Position numbers and translations under genes: made by a program
Origin: an uncultured Eubacteriales bacterium
GTDB taxonomy: Bacteria; Bacillota; Clostridia; Christensenellales; UBA1242
NCBI GenBank assembly: GCA_948787875.1
Contig: CAQFKO010000001.1
Location: 36,038 to 100,037 of the forward strand
Direction of reading: 5' to 3'
DNA length: 64,000 bases
Notes under the pieces: model-generated
The model's input: the letters and a program-made list of their open reading frames with translations, nothing else
Database searches by the model: none
Told to the model about the DNA's origin: nothing
In this document: piece by piece, positions 39,575-49,960 of the stretch
Layout of the letters: every line of letters starts with the position of its first letter
Numbering within the stretch: position 1 is the first letter of the stretch

Positions 39575-42500
39575 TCAAATTTCTATAATTTTTTGATTGT
39601 CGATAAAGCAAATATATTTGCGAACAACCCTCATATCAAACGCCCTTGAAGCCGCACTAGCATACAATTCAAGTTGCATTTTATATTTTTTCAGCTTTTC
39701 GTCAGTTTGATTTCCCGTTTTGTAATCAAGCAAAATAAGCTCATTGTTTCTGACAATTATCAGGTCAATAACACCTTGCAACAAAACATTATCGCCCTCA
39801 CCAAGCATTCCGTCAAAAATGCCGGAGTTTATATTTGCACAAAATTCACGCTCTTTTATTATTATATCGTTTGCCGAAATCTCTTTGAAAAATGGAAGCT
39901 TCAAAATATTTTCTATTGTTTGTTTATCCACATAACTTGCCTCTGCTTGCGACAAAATTTCGGTTTTTATTGTTTGAAATTGCTTGTCGAATTCTTCTTT
40001 GTTTTTAAAATCCAATGCCTCAAAAACCTTGTGATAAGCTGTTCCCCTTTCGGCAAAAGACTTTAATTTTTCATCACCAAGAAAAGTTTCAAAAGCCTCA
40101 TATTCGTCGTCAAAATCTTCGTCGGGCCCACCTAAACTATTGGAACTTATAATTTTTGAAACCGAACATTTGAGCGGAACTTTTGTGCTTGACTCAAACT
40201 TATAAACAAATTCTTGCGGAATATTTTTTTCATTTGACCATAACAAAAGTTGAGGCTTTTTTGCCTTGCCACTGTTTAAAAGTTTTGACTGCTCAATAGT
40301 TTCAAAATTTACAAAATCAATATGCTTGCCCGAAAGCTCATCGGAAATAATTTTTTCAAACCAGCAAGAAAAAGAATTTGGACGATCGGGAAACTCACTG
40401 AGAAGTTCGGATTTTTGTTTTGAGCAAACCACAAATAATTTTTGTTTTGCCCTAGTCAAGCCGACATATAAAACTCTTTGATTTTCTTCAACAAGCTTTC
40501 TTTGTTCGGTTAAACTTATTGAAGAAAGTGGTAACGACCTATGCTTTTCTCTGCTATCAAAATCAAAATAATTTATGCCTGCACCAAATTGTTTGCTAAG
40601 CAACAAATCACCTCTTAATGACTGATTTGAAAATTGCTTAGAAATGTTTACCAAAAATACCGCCTTGAATTCAATTCCCTTTGATGCGTGAATACTCATA
40701 AACTTAACGGCATCTTCTCCGCTTTCGTTTTGCATTTCTTCACTGAAATTTTCATTTTCAAAAACAAACTCATAGGCATAAACTTCGGGAAGTCGGTTTA
40801 CAAAATTTTGAAGCACAGAAAGTCTTTCCGCACCATTTTCAAAAGATAAGTTAATTTGCTTTAAACAAAACTCTTCAATAATTTTTTCTGCCAAACTTTT
40901 AACACTTAAAACTTTTGACAACTCTTTGAACTTAAAAAGCTTTTCATAAAAATTACGCATTTTTTGCTTTAAATTTTGATCACTTAAATTTTCAAAAAGT
41001 TTTGTCGCCTCATAAAATCTTAACTTTAAATCAAGCCTTCTTATCATTGCAAGCTCGTTGTCGGAAAATTGAAACAAATTGCTCTTTAAAACTTTAAACA
41101 ATAATATATCGTCGTTGCTGCAAACGCAAAGTTTAACAAAACTTAAAATTTCGTCAATGTAATTATTTTTTGCAATATCATTTTTTTCGTCACTTGAAAC
41201 CGCAATTCCGAAAGACGCAAGTGTTTGCAAAAACTTGGCTGTGCTTTCGTTTCTTGATTGAACCAAAATTGCAATATCAGAAAGAGTTATTCTGTTTGGA
41301 TTATCATAGCTAATTAGTTCGGAAATCTTTCCTGCAACATAGTTTGCCTCTGCTATTGCACTTTTTTTATCCTCGTCGTCTTCTTGCTCATGATTCTTTA
41401 CCGAATAAACACTGTTTGCAAACTGCTTTTCTGTTTTATCTGATTCAGTATCAATAAAACAAAGATTAACACTGTTTGGCAAATCCAAATTATTTTCACC
41501 CGCAACAAACATGCTGTCCTTTTCGTAATCTAATCCGCCAAACTCATTTGTCATTACGCCACAAAAAACCATATCAACAAATTTCAAAATCTTTTTATCA
41601 CTTCTGAAATTTGCATTTAAATTTATTACCTTATCATTATTTAAACTTGCTCTGTATCTTTGATAAGTTCCAAGAAAAATATCGGGGTCGCAATATCTAA
41701 ACCTGTAAATACTTTGCTTTATGTCGCCCACCATAAACCGATTGTTTTTGCCGGAAATAAGGTCGATTATTTTTTCTTGAACTTCATTAATATCTTGATA
41801 TTCGTCAACAAACACATATTTGTATCTTGCCTTAACATCACTTAAAATTGCAGGGTCAGACAAAACCAAAAGAGCACTCTTTTCAAGGTCATTAAAGTCC
41901 AAACCATTGGCATCTTTTTTTAACTTTGAATAGATTTCATTGAATTCAAGCACAAGTTCAAGCAAACATTCAAGCATTTCTTTTCCGAATTCAAGCCCAC
42001 AAACAAGCTCGTTTTCGTCTGCGGAAACATAATTATTTTTATAATTTTCCAAATGCCTTTTGATTTTTTCTTTAACAAATTTTGCCTCTTCTGACAAATA
42101 CTTAAATTCGTCTTTAACGGTTGGCGTTCTGGCAAGCTCTATATCAAAAATGTTTTTTGAGTTTGTTAAATAGCTTTTGTTTATGTTAACCGCACAAAGC
42201 ATTTGGCTGATTTCTTCAAAATGCAAAGCATATTTTTCACAGCCTGCAAGCCTTGCTTTTTCCGCAAATTTTTCAAGAATTTCAATGTCTTTTTTTATTT
42301 GCCCGCAAACATAATTATTTATTACCTTAGCACAAACATTGTTTTGCAAACTTGTGTTATGGGTTTCGTTAATTTTGTTTCTAAACCAATTTTCTCCGTC
42401 TAAAATAGAATTTAAAAAATTGTTGAGTTTAAAAATCTCTTGCTTTAATCCTTCACTGCTTCGTTTCTTTTGAAAAATTTCAAAAAGCTTAAAATAACTT

Positions 42501-42952
42501 ATATCTCCAAACTTTTCTTTTTCTTCAAAAAGTTTTGACGCAGCCTTTTCTTTTAACAAGTTTGCTTCAACCTCATCAATTATGTGGTAGGCAGGGTCAA
42601 CTTGTGCCTTATAAAAATATACGGAAATAAGGCGCGAACAAAAGCTGTGCAAGTTTGAAATATCGCTGGTTTGCACATTTTCTATTTGACTTATAACCCA
42701 CTCATCAGCTTGAAGTTTGTATAATTTTTCAATAAGCTTTCGCTTCATATCGGAAGCACTTGCCTTAGTAAAAGTAACTACCAAAAAATCAGTGATCGGA
42801 ACTTTTGGCTCTCCCATCATAAGACTGATTATTCTTTCAATCATAACGGTGGTCTTTCCACTGCCCGCAGAAGCACTAACTAGCAAATTGTTTCCCCTAT
42901 CGTTTATTGCTTCTAATTGCATGGGGGTATATTTAACTTCTGAATTTTCCAT
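39575..42952 (-). CDS. addA: ATP-dependent helicase/nuclease subunit AddA
   Basis: Helicase and nuclease subunit of AddAB, which resects double-strand breaks for recombination (the Firmicute counterpart of RecBCD). The ATG at 42952, one base after the addB stop and six bases after GGGGGAA, gives 1125 residues; a longer frame from 43105 lies inside addB. Motifs: LLVSASAGSGKTT (Walker A), VDEYQDIN (Walker B), VGDIKQSIYRFR, SIHASKGIEF, and the RecB-type nuclease LQGVIDLIIV ... LILLDYKTG near the C-terminus. Confidence 0.97.
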   Translation of the reverse strand: MENSEVKYTPMQLEAINDRGNNLLVSASAGSGKTTVMIERIISLMMGEPKVPITDFLVVTFTKASASDMKRKLIEKLYKLQADEWVISQIENVQTSDISNLHSFCSRLISVYFYKAQVDPAYHIIDEVEANLLKEKAASKLFEEKEKFGDISYFKLFEIFQKKRSSEGLKQEIFKLNNFLNSILDGENWFRNKINETHNTSLQNNVCAKVINNYVCGQIKKDIEILEKFAEKARLAGCEKYALHFEEISQMLCAVNINKSYLTNSKNIFDIELARTPTVKDEFKYLSEEAKFVKEKIKRHLENYKNNYVSADENELVCGLEFGKEMLECLLELVLEFNEIYSKLKKDANGLDFNDLEKSALLVLSDPAILSDVKARYKYVFVDEYQDINEVQEKIIDLISGKNNRFMVGDIKQSIYRFRYCDPDIFLGTYQRYRASLNNDKVINLNANFRSDKKILKFVDMVFCGVMTNEFGGLDYEKDSMFVAGENNLDLPNSVNLCFIDTESDKTEKQFANSVYSVKNHEQEDDEDKKSAIAEANYVAGKISELISYDNPNRITLSDIAILVQSRNESTAKFLQTLASFGIAVSSDEKNDIAKNNYIDEILSFVKLCVCSNDDILLFKVLKSNLFQFSDNELAMIRRLDLKLRFYEATKLFENLSDQNLKQKMRNFYEKLFKFKELSKVLSVKSLAEKIIEEFCLKQINLSFENGAERLSVLQNFVNRLPEVYAYEFVFENENFSEEMQNESGEDAVKFMSIHASKGIEFKAVFLVNISKQFSNQSLRGDLLLSKQFGAGINYFDFDSREKHRSLPLSSISLTEQRKLVEENQRVLYVGLTRAKQKLFVVCSKQKSELLSEFPDRPNSFSCWFEKIISDELSGKHIDFVNFETIEQSKLLNSGKAKKPQLLLWSNEKNIPQEFVYKFESSTKVPLKCSVSKIISSNSLGGPDEDFDDEYEAFETFLGDEKLKSFAERGTAYHKVFEALDFKNKEEFDKQFQTIKTEILSQAEASYVDKQTIENILKLPFFKEISANDIIIKEREFCANINSGIFDGMLGEGDNVLLQGVIDLIIVRNNELILLDYKTGNQTDEKLKKYKMQLELYASAASRAFDMRVVRKYICFIDNQKIIEI

Positions 42953-42953
42953 T

Positions 42954-45900
42954 TTAAATTCCCCCTTTGTTAATACTGTCCTTATTTGACATATCAAAAC
43001 TGCCTGAATTAACTTGACTAATGCAATGTCTGCCACCTGAAAAACTTGAATGTTCAAGACCACAATATCCCGCATATTTGCAAGTTTCGCACCTCTCCAA
43101 GCCACCCGAAGCAGTCATTGAAAGCGGAGATGGCTCTATATATCCCGAAAGAATTTCTTCTGCACCGACTTTAATAAGCAACAAAACATAATCTTCAATG
43201 TTGTCAAAGTCGGTTGAGGATAAAAATCTTTCACCCACTCTGCCTTGTTTGTTGATTTGAAGTTGACCGTTTTTATCCTCTCTTACTTTTAGCGGAACAA
43301 AATTGCTACAAGCTGTGGTTGCCGAAAGACTGCTGTCAAAATGCTTTATAACATCAATATCGTCAAGCAAAAAGCCTTGCATTTTGTAATGCGATAAATA
43401 CCCGTCTTTATCTTCTTCAAAATCACTGTGAACGGGCAAATAAAACAATCCCGCAGGTTTAGTTTTTCCAAGTTTTTTTGTTGCGGACAAATAAGAAGCC
43501 AGCTGAATTTTTTTGCCATAATAAATGCCCGAAAGATTATTTTTTACATCTCCCGTTTTATAGTCAACAATTCGTACAAACTCACCCATTTTATCTATGC
43601 GGTCAATCTTTCCCACAAGCGAAAGCTTTTTTCCGCTGTTAAGCTCAATTTCTATCGGTGAAATTTTTCCGAAATCAAATTCGAGTTTTGAAATTTTAAA
43701 TCCCGAACCGTTTTGTTCTTCCAAAATATTTTTACAAAGTTTTTTGCATTCCAATAAAACCAAATTAATAACTGCTTTATTTTTAGAAACATTTACTTTT
43801 TGTTCTGTCAAAGCAACATTTAAAAGTTTTTCTATGCCTTTGTCAAAATTAACCTCGTCAAGTTCAAAAAAACTTTTTATATCTTTTGCAAAAAGCTCAA
43901 CCACTCTGTGAACGATATTACCAATATCAAGATTAGAAATTTTTGAATCTTTGTTTTCTTTTAATCTAAGCCCATAATTTGCAAAAAATTGATAAGGACA
44001 ACCAAAATAATTTTCAAGCTGAGAAACACTTGTTGTGTTTTCATAAAAATAAAGCTTATCTGCGTTTTCTATTTCAAAATTCTTTTTGCTAAAAGAAAGA
44101 TTTTCAATAAATTGTTTATAGTTTTCGGAAAGATTAACTTCGGAATATTTTTTGTTTACATCAGTCAGATTTTGACCGTCTTTTAAAAATTTTCCAACGG
44201 ACTCGGCAAATTCAAGCTCGGCATTTGTTTTTGTAACATATCCGCAAGCATCAACCTTTTTGCATAAAACTTTGCCTTGAAAAAGCTCAATTAAACTGCT
44301 TATAATTTGAGCAGGCTTGTTTGCACTGCCCGACTCTGACTTTAAACTATAACTCACAAACAGTTTTTCTTTTGGCTCTAATAACGCCTCATAAGCCCTG
44401 AAATTTTCTCTTGCATTAATAGTGCTAACGGTTGGCTCAACACTTTTTTTGATTAGATTTTTTGCCTCATCAAGTTCACTGTCAAGAATAATGCCCGTGT
44501 CGCCAAGCTTAAACGGAAACTGCCCGTCAACTGCATCAAACACAAATAAATCTTTTATATCAAAAAAGCCGTCAGTATTGTCTTGCACAATAACGCAATC
44601 TATTGAAACCGGCGATAAGTTTAGCTTTATTTCCGAAAATCCAGATAAATATATCTGCAAAAATTCATTTGACTCAACACAAAGTTCTCCCATAAATTCA
44701 CAAAGCATAGCAGAAAAATTTGAATGTTTTTCCAAAATAGCTTGGGTCAGTTTTGCCTCAATAATTTGATTTAATTCTTCTTGCTTTTGAGACAAATAAG
44801 AAAGCTTGTTTTTTATATCAAAACTGTCAATTATAAATTCACATAAATTGGCAAAATCATTAACGGTTTTTGAACTGCTTAACCTTTGTTCAAAAGCCAA
44901 ATAAAACAGCTTTAACTTATTTAAAACTTTGCTAAAAATTTGCTCGTCTTGTTCGTTTTTAAACTCATATTTTATTTCGCTTAAAAATCCGCCATAATTT
45001 ATTCCGCTAGCCTTTACAATATTATAAAATTCAGACAAATCGACTTCGCAAAAAAGCGGATTGGAAACAAAATTAAGCACATCATTAACTGATAAATGCC
45101 AAAAATAAAGAGCAAAAGCACCTTCTATGAATTTTACAAAAAAATGATTTGAAAGCTTGTGCTTTCTGTTAATAAAATAAGGAATATTATATCTTTTAAA
45201 AGTGTTTTCAATATCTTTGTAGTTTTCTTCAAGACCGCACGCAAAAACTCCGATATCTTTAAACCTTTTTCCCGACCTTATCTCTTCAATAATGTTAGTC
45301 GCAACAAATTCAAGTTCTTGCTTTTTGTTTTGAGCTTCAAAAACTTTTACATTGCCCTTTGGTTCAAATTTTTTATTTTCCGTGCTAAACAAATAGTTTG
45401 CAATATTATAAAAATCACCACTTTCAAAAGTTTTGTAAAATGAAGGAACATAAGCATATTTAAGGCTGTCTGCTATATGCTTAAACTTTAAATAAAGTTC
45501 GTTTTTTTGAATATAAAAATCTTTTCGTTTTGAATTAAAATACACTGAGGAAAAGGTTATGCTTTTTGAATGAGTTGCAATATCTTTAAGCACATCTTCC
45601 ATTTCAAAGGTAATATTGTCAAACCCCACAACAAAAACATCGGACTCATTTATAAGCTTGTTTGATTTTGCAAACTTGGAAATAAGAGCCAGCCTGTCGC
45701 AATCGTCAAAAAGCTCACCACTAAGTCTGTTTTGATACTCTTTATAGATTAAAAGAATATCACTGAGTTTAAGCCTAAGCGCCTCACTGAAATTTGACAA
45801 AGAGTCTTCCAAATCCTGTGGCGAAACATTGCTGGATTTAAGTTGTGCAATTGTGTCATAAATTTTTTCGGCAAAACCGAGTGACTTTGCGGTTTTTTTG

Positions 45901-46217
45901 TAACAAACAAACTTATCTATATTATCAAAAATAATTTTTCTTATCAAAACTATGCAAGTTTGTTTTGAAATTACATTTTCGCTTTTTATTCCGCCCATTC
46001 TGGAAATAAGCCTTACAAAGCTGTAAACAAAAATATTTGCAGTTGCCCCGTTTTTGCAAAGACTTAGCATTTCTTTTTCGATTATAATTGATTTTGTTTC
46101 TGGCACAAGAACAATAACACTTGAAAACTTATCTGCCTCTGCTTTTTTGACAACAGCTTCAAGTGCTTTTGTGGTAGCCTTTTTTGTGGTATCTGACAAA
46201 ATATAATCAATTTTCAT
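42954..46217 (-). CDS. addB: ATP-dependent helicase/nuclease subunit AddB
   Basis: Second AddAB subunit, 1087 residues. The C-terminal nuclease is intact (LVGKIDRIDKMGEFVRIVDYKTG), as are the four cysteines of the iron-sulfur cluster (Cys in YFGCPYQFF and the CETCKYAGYCGLEH group plus the later HC). The N-terminal Walker A expected near residue 10 (GxxGxGKT in Bacillus AddB) is replaced by a sequence without GKT (SDTTKKATTKAL). GAGGC precedes the ATG; overlapping addA follows. Confidence 0.93.
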   Translation of the reverse strand: MKIDYILSDTTKKATTKALEAVVKKAEADKFSSVIVLVPETKSIIIEKEMLSLCKNGATANIFVYSFVRLISRMGGIKSENVISKQTCIVLIRKIIFDNIDKFVCYKKTAKSLGFAEKIYDTIAQLKSSNVSPQDLEDSLSNFSEALRLKLSDILLIYKEYQNRLSGELFDDCDRLALISKFAKSNKLINESDVFVVGFDNITFEMEDVLKDIATHSKSITFSSVYFNSKRKDFYIQKNELYLKFKHIADSLKYAYVPSFYKTFESGDFYNIANYLFSTENKKFEPKGNVKVFEAQNKKQELEFVATNIIEEIRSGKRFKDIGVFACGLEENYKDIENTFKRYNIPYFINRKHKLSNHFFVKFIEGAFALYFWHLSVNDVLNFVSNPLFCEVDLSEFYNIVKASGINYGGFLSEIKYEFKNEQDEQIFSKVLNKLKLFYLAFEQRLSSSKTVNDFANLCEFIIDSFDIKNKLSYLSQKQEELNQIIEAKLTQAILEKHSNFSAMLCEFMGELCVESNEFLQIYLSGFSEIKLNLSPVSIDCVIVQDNTDGFFDIKDLFVFDAVDGQFPFKLGDTGIILDSELDEAKNLIKKSVEPTVSTINARENFRAYEALLEPKEKLFVSYSLKSESGSANKPAQIISSLIELFQGKVLCKKVDACGYVTKTNAELEFAESVGKFLKDGQNLTDVNKKYSEVNLSENYKQFIENLSFSKKNFEIENADKLYFYENTTSVSQLENYFGCPYQFFANYGLRLKENKDSKISNLDIGNIVHRVVELFAKDIKSFFELDEVNFDKGIEKLLNVALTEQKVNVSKNKAVINLVLLECKKLCKNILEEQNGSGFKISKLEFDFGKISPIEIELNSGKKLSLVGKIDRIDKMGEFVRIVDYKTGDVKNNLSGIYYGKKIQLASYLSATKKLGKTKPAGLFYLPVHSDFEEDKDGYLSHYKMQGFLLDDIDVIKHFDSSLSATTACSNFVPLKVREDKNGQLQINKQGRVGERFLSSTDFDNIEDYVLLLIKVGAEEILSGYIEPSPLSMTASGGLERCETCKYAGYCGLEHSSFSGGRHCISQVNSGSFDMSNKDSINKGGI

Positions 46218-46293
46218 AAATGCCTCAACTATATTTTACAATATTTAACGACAGATTTCAACAAAGTTGAAGCAAATCATTTTAAATTTATAT

Positions 46294-46322
46294 TTGACAT
46301 AATACTGCAAATTTTATACACT
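46294..46322 (+). promoter_or_regulatory. Promoter of the zinc metallopeptidase gene
   Basis: TTGACA (46294-46299), a 17-base spacer and TACACT (46317-46322); TATACA two bases earlier is an alternative -10 box. Confidence 0.6.
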
Positions 46323-46357
46323 TAACTAAACCATTAAATAATTTTCGGAGGTAATAC

Positions 46358-47089
46358 ATGGACATTTGGGTAGCCGTTTATATTACAGTTGCGGTATTAT
46401 TTTTGCCGTGCCTAATTGCCGGTTCAATTTTTCAGATAAAAGTACACTCAACATTCGAAAAATACAAAGGAGTTTTATCTGTTTGCAATATAACTGCCGA
46501 TGAACTGTCGAGAGTGCTTTTGCATAAAGCGGAAATTGACGATGTCGATGTTGTTGAAATCAACGGAAAACTAACAGATTGCTATGATTCAAAACACAAA
46601 GTTTTAAAATTGTCTTCTTCAACCTTTTCATCAACCTCGGTCGCAGCACTTGCAATTTGCGCACATGAAGTCGGACATGCCGTTCAAGACAAACAAAAAA
46701 TGTTTTTATTTAGGCTGAGGCGTGCACTTGTTCCCGTTGTTAACTTTATATCATATATGTTTGTTCCGATGGTTTTGTTAGGTTCTATTCTCAGCTTTAC
46801 GTTCTATCTTCCCGTTGTTGGTCTTTACATAACTTGGACAAGCGTTATACTGTATGGCGCAAGTCTTATATTTCAACTAGTTACCCTGCCGCTTGAATAT
46901 AATGCTTCAAAGCGAGCCCTAAAAATGTTGGAAGAAACAAAGATGTTTAGCCGAGACGAATTGAATATATCAAAAGATATGCTAAAAGCCGCAATAATGA
47001 CTTATGTTTCCGCAACCACAATATCAATGTTATACTTTTTAAGATTTTTAAGCTATGCAATGATATTTGCAAGCAATAGAAAAGATTAA
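46358..47089 (+). CDS. Membrane zinc metallopeptidase (YugP-like, Zn_peptidase_2)
   Basis: A 243-residue membrane protein with the zinc motif CAHEVGHAVQD (about 104-114) between hydrophobic spans, the layout of the YugP family. GGAGGTAATAC precedes the ATG. Relatives are predicted membrane proteases of unknown substrate. Stand-alone gene. Confidence 0.92.
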   Translation: MDIWVAVYITVAVLFLPCLIAGSIFQIKVHSTFEKYKGVLSVCNITADELSRVLLHKAEIDDVDVVEINGKLTDCYDSKHKVLKLSSSTFSSTSVAALAICAHEVGHAVQDKQKMFLFRLRRALVPVVNFISYMFVPMVLLGSILSFTFYLPVVGLYITWTSVILYGASLIFQLVTLPLEYNASKRALKMLEETKMFSRDELNISKDMLKAAIMTYVSATTISMLYFLRFLSYAMIFASNRKD

Positions 47090-47090
47090 A

Positions 47091-47140
47091 AAAATTCTGG
47101 TCAATTATGCAAACCTGCATAAGTGCCCAGAATTTTTATT
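47091..47140. terminator. Bidirectional terminator between zinc peptidase and ABC permease genes
   Basis: AAAATTCTGG (47091-47100) pairs with CCAGAATTTT (47127-47136), with an inner ATGCA/TGCAT stem; A and T runs flank it. Confidence 0.85.
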
Positions 47141-47155
47141 TTTCCTTTTTTTAGT

Positions 47156-48883
47156 CTAATCGCGACGAAGTGCTTCAATAGGTTGCATATGGCTGGCTTT
47201 CACCGCAGGGAACATTCCGAAAATCAATCCGATTGCCGTGCAGAAGCCAAGGCTCATTGCTATTACCCAGAACGGCATAGAAATTGCTATGCCCATAACC
47301 GAAGCAATGATTGCCGAACCGATTGCAGAAATTATTAATCCAATTCCTCCGCCGATTAACGATAACATCAATGCCTCTACCAAAAATTGAACCAAAATCG
47401 AAGAACGCTTTGCACCGATTGCTTTTCTGATTCCGATTTCCTTTGTTCTTTCGGTTACCGCAACAAGCATAATATTCATTATTCCAATGCCACCCACCAC
47501 AAGCGAAATAACCGAAATAACCGTTAACATTGTTGTTAAGATATTCATAACTGTGGAAATGATTTTTGCAACATTGCTCATTGATACTATCATAAAGTCT
47601 TGCATATAATCATAACCGCCTCGAATTAAAGCAATAGTTATATCAGTTGTACTTTCAGACATAACATCTTCGGTTTTGTATCTTAGGTATGCATAAGTTA
47701 TAACAACATCTTCAACCGTTTCTGCCTTTGCATCAATAGGGGCTAAGTTGCTCTCGTCAAGAAGCATATAACAAGCACCCTTTCTGCTGGACATCATAAC
47801 GCTGATTAGCGAATTTTCGTCATCGGAAGATGTGCTCATTCCCGTAAACATTGCGGATTCGTCTTCCTTTAACACACCGCAAACAGTGTATGTTTTTGAA
47901 TTTTTTGTTTCAAACTTATCTTCAACAATAATAGCATTTGGAGCTGTTAAATCAGCACTAGCTTTAATATCAGGAGATAGCATTAACAAAGCCTTTACAG
48001 CATCATTTTTTAAGGTTTGAAAATATGCCAAATCAAAGGTCAGCGTTTTGGATTCTTCATTATAGTTTGAGCTTAAAATCTTTAAATTAGCACTTGAATA
48101 AGTTGGATTTCCGTCTTCTCCAACACCTGTTGGATAAACCAAATTAGTTATGTAATTGCTGATATTTTCAAGAGTTGTGTCAGACATAGTACTCATTTTT
48201 ATTGAAATTCTTGAATAATAATTTATTCCAAAAGTCACCTTTTTCCCTATTGCGTCAACAGCCGAAACATTTTGACCGATATAAGTTTTTACAAACTCTT
48301 GATCCACCAAAATTTCGTCGTCTGCTTCCGGAAATCTTCCGTATTGATTGGTTTCATAAACCGTTGCAAGCGACTTGTCTACCGCATAGATTGAAGAACT
48401 TATTGGAAGGGCTTTTTGCTTTGCCATTCTCATATATGCAATAAGTCTTTCGTTCTCTGTCATGGCTTCCAATTCTTCTTTTGTGTAAGAATAAAGTTTT
48501 TCAAATTGTAAATAGTCTTTTACTTCACTTACCTCGCCGTCAAGTTCACCGGCAACTGCACCAGATGTTGAATATATCATTGCATAATCAAAATAATTTG
48601 CGGCATCTGTTTTTGGCTGTTCATTTTTCAAAATAGAATTCAGGTCTTTATAAGTCATTGTATTTTTGCTGCCGGCCAGCGTTGAAGAAGTGTTCATAAT
48701 TATTGATAGTGTGCTTTGTGACCTTATGGAAGAAATAACTGCATCAGACACCGAAGCTGCAACAGTTGTTAAAAGCGAAACCGTCATAACACCGATTATT
48801 ATTCCAAGCATTGTTAAAAAGCTTCTGAGCTTGTTTGTCCAAAGGGATTTGCACGCCATTTTAAAAGCTTGCCATAAATGCAT
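47156..48883 (-). CDS. ABC transporter permease, MacB/FtsX type
   Basis: A 575-residue permease: an N-terminal span in KLRSFLTMLGIIIGVMTVSLLTTV, a large external domain (about 50-430), and three C-terminal spans with VTERTKEIGIRKAIGAKRSSILVQFLVEALMLS, typical of MacB/FtsX proteins. These use ATP hydrolysis inside to move an external domain that exports peptides or extracts lipoproteins. The ATG directly follows the ATPase gene stop; GGAGGG precedes it. Confidence 0.93.
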   Translation of the reverse strand: MHLWQAFKMACKSLWTNKLRSFLTMLGIIIGVMTVSLLTTVAASVSDAVISSIRSQSTLSIIMNTSSTLAGSKNTMTYKDLNSILKNEQPKTDAANYFDYAMIYSTSGAVAGELDGEVSEVKDYLQFEKLYSYTKEELEAMTENERLIAYMRMAKQKALPISSSIYAVDKSLATVYETNQYGRFPEADDEILVDQEFVKTYIGQNVSAVDAIGKKVTFGINYYSRISIKMSTMSDTTLENISNYITNLVYPTGVGEDGNPTYSSANLKILSSNYNEESKTLTFDLAYFQTLKNDAVKALLMLSPDIKASADLTAPNAIIVEDKFETKNSKTYTVCGVLKEDESAMFTGMSTSSDDENSLISVMMSSRKGACYMLLDESNLAPIDAKAETVEDVVITYAYLRYKTEDVMSESTTDITIALIRGGYDYMQDFMIVSMSNVAKIISTVMNILTTMLTVISVISLVVGGIGIMNIMLVAVTERTKEIGIRKAIGAKRSSILVQFLVEALMLSLIGGGIGLIISAIGSAIIASVMGIAISMPFWVIAMSLGFCTAIGLIFGMFPAVKASHMQPIEALRRD

Positions 48884-49699
48884 TTATTTACCCTCCTTTG
48901 CTTTGGATTTTGAGGTGGCTCTTTTTGATTTATTTTCACCGACAGCTGAATCTGTGGCTGATTTTTTTGTGACTTTCTTTTTTTCTTTTAAAGCATCAGT
49001 AGTTTTTTCGTTTTCAATCAAATTGTTATTAACCACATCAGAATCAATTTTGCCATCATGAATTCTGACCACCCTTTTTGAACTTGCGGCAATTTCGTCA
49101 TTATGAGTAATGATTATAACCGTTGTGCCGTTTTCATTAAGTTTTCTTAAAATTGTCATAATCTCTTCGCCGGTAACCGAATCAAGATTTCCCGTTGGCT
49201 CATCTGCCAAAATGCACATTGGTTTGGTTGCCAAAGCCCTTGCAATTGCAACTCTTTGTTGTTGTCCACCTGAAAGTTCGCTTGGTTTATGCTTCATTCT
49301 TTCTTTCATTCCAACAATTTCAAGTGCAGAAAGCACTCTTTCTTGCCTTTCGACTTTTGAAATGCCTTGATAAATTAGCGGAAGTTCAACATTTTCATAA
49401 GCTGTCATATTTTGAAGCAAGTTAAACCCTTGAAAAATAAAACCCATTTTTTTGTTACGCAAAAAAGCAAGTTGATTTTCCGAATATTTGGAAATCTCAA
49501 CTCCGTCAACAAGATATTCGCCCTCGGTCGCAATATCAAGACAACCAACAATATTCATCATGGTTGACTTACCCGAGCCTGACGGACCAATAATGGTAAC
49601 AAATTCGCCATCTTCAACAACAAGGCTTATTCCGTCTAGGGCTTTAACAACATTATCGCCCATTTTGTAATATTTTTTTATATTTTTCAGTTCAAGCAA
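48884..49699 (-). CDS. ABC transporter ATP-binding protein, MacB/LolD type
   Basis: A 271-residue ATPase: Walker A GPSGSGKST, signature LSGGQQQRVAIARALA, Walker B CILADEPTGNLD, and the LolD/MacB hallmark FIFQGFNLLQNMTAYENVELPL. A Lys/Ser/Thr-rich tail of about 45 residues follows the family's usual end. The start is TTG, with GGAGAGAG upstream. It is directly coupled to the permease gene and divergent from a TetR regulator gene. Confidence 0.94.
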   Translation of the reverse strand: MLELKNIKKYYKMGDNVVKALDGISLVVEDGEFVTIIGPSGSGKSTMMNIVGCLDIATEGEYLVDGVEISKYSENQLAFLRNKKMGFIFQGFNLLQNMTAYENVELPLIYQGISKVERQERVLSALEIVGMKERMKHKPSELSGGQQQRVAIARALATKPMCILADEPTGNLDSVTGEEIMTILRKLNENGTTVIIITHNDEIAASSKRVVRIHDGKIDSDVVNNNLIENEKTTDALKEKKKVTKKSATDSAVGENKSKRATSKSKAKEGK

Positions 49700-49960
49700 A
49701 GTTCTCTCTCCTTTTACCTATACTATATTTATTATATAAAAATTTGTTTAAAATTGCTAGCGCTTTTTTTAATATTAAAAAAATAATTGTTTATAAAATT
49801 TGCCTTTAACAAAATTTGTCAAAAATAAAAAATTGTAACACCTTGCATTTTCTCAGAATTTCGAGTAATAACGGTTGTACAAAAATTTTGATAAATGACA
49901 AAAACACTTGCCAAAAATCAATTTATAATATAATGTGAAAGTATACAAAGGAAAAAGATT

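Noticed and set aside
42953..43105. 51-codon N-terminal extension of AddA
   Set aside because: It overlaps the end of addB, has no ribosome-binding site, and the ATG at 42952 has GGGGGAA at proper distance.
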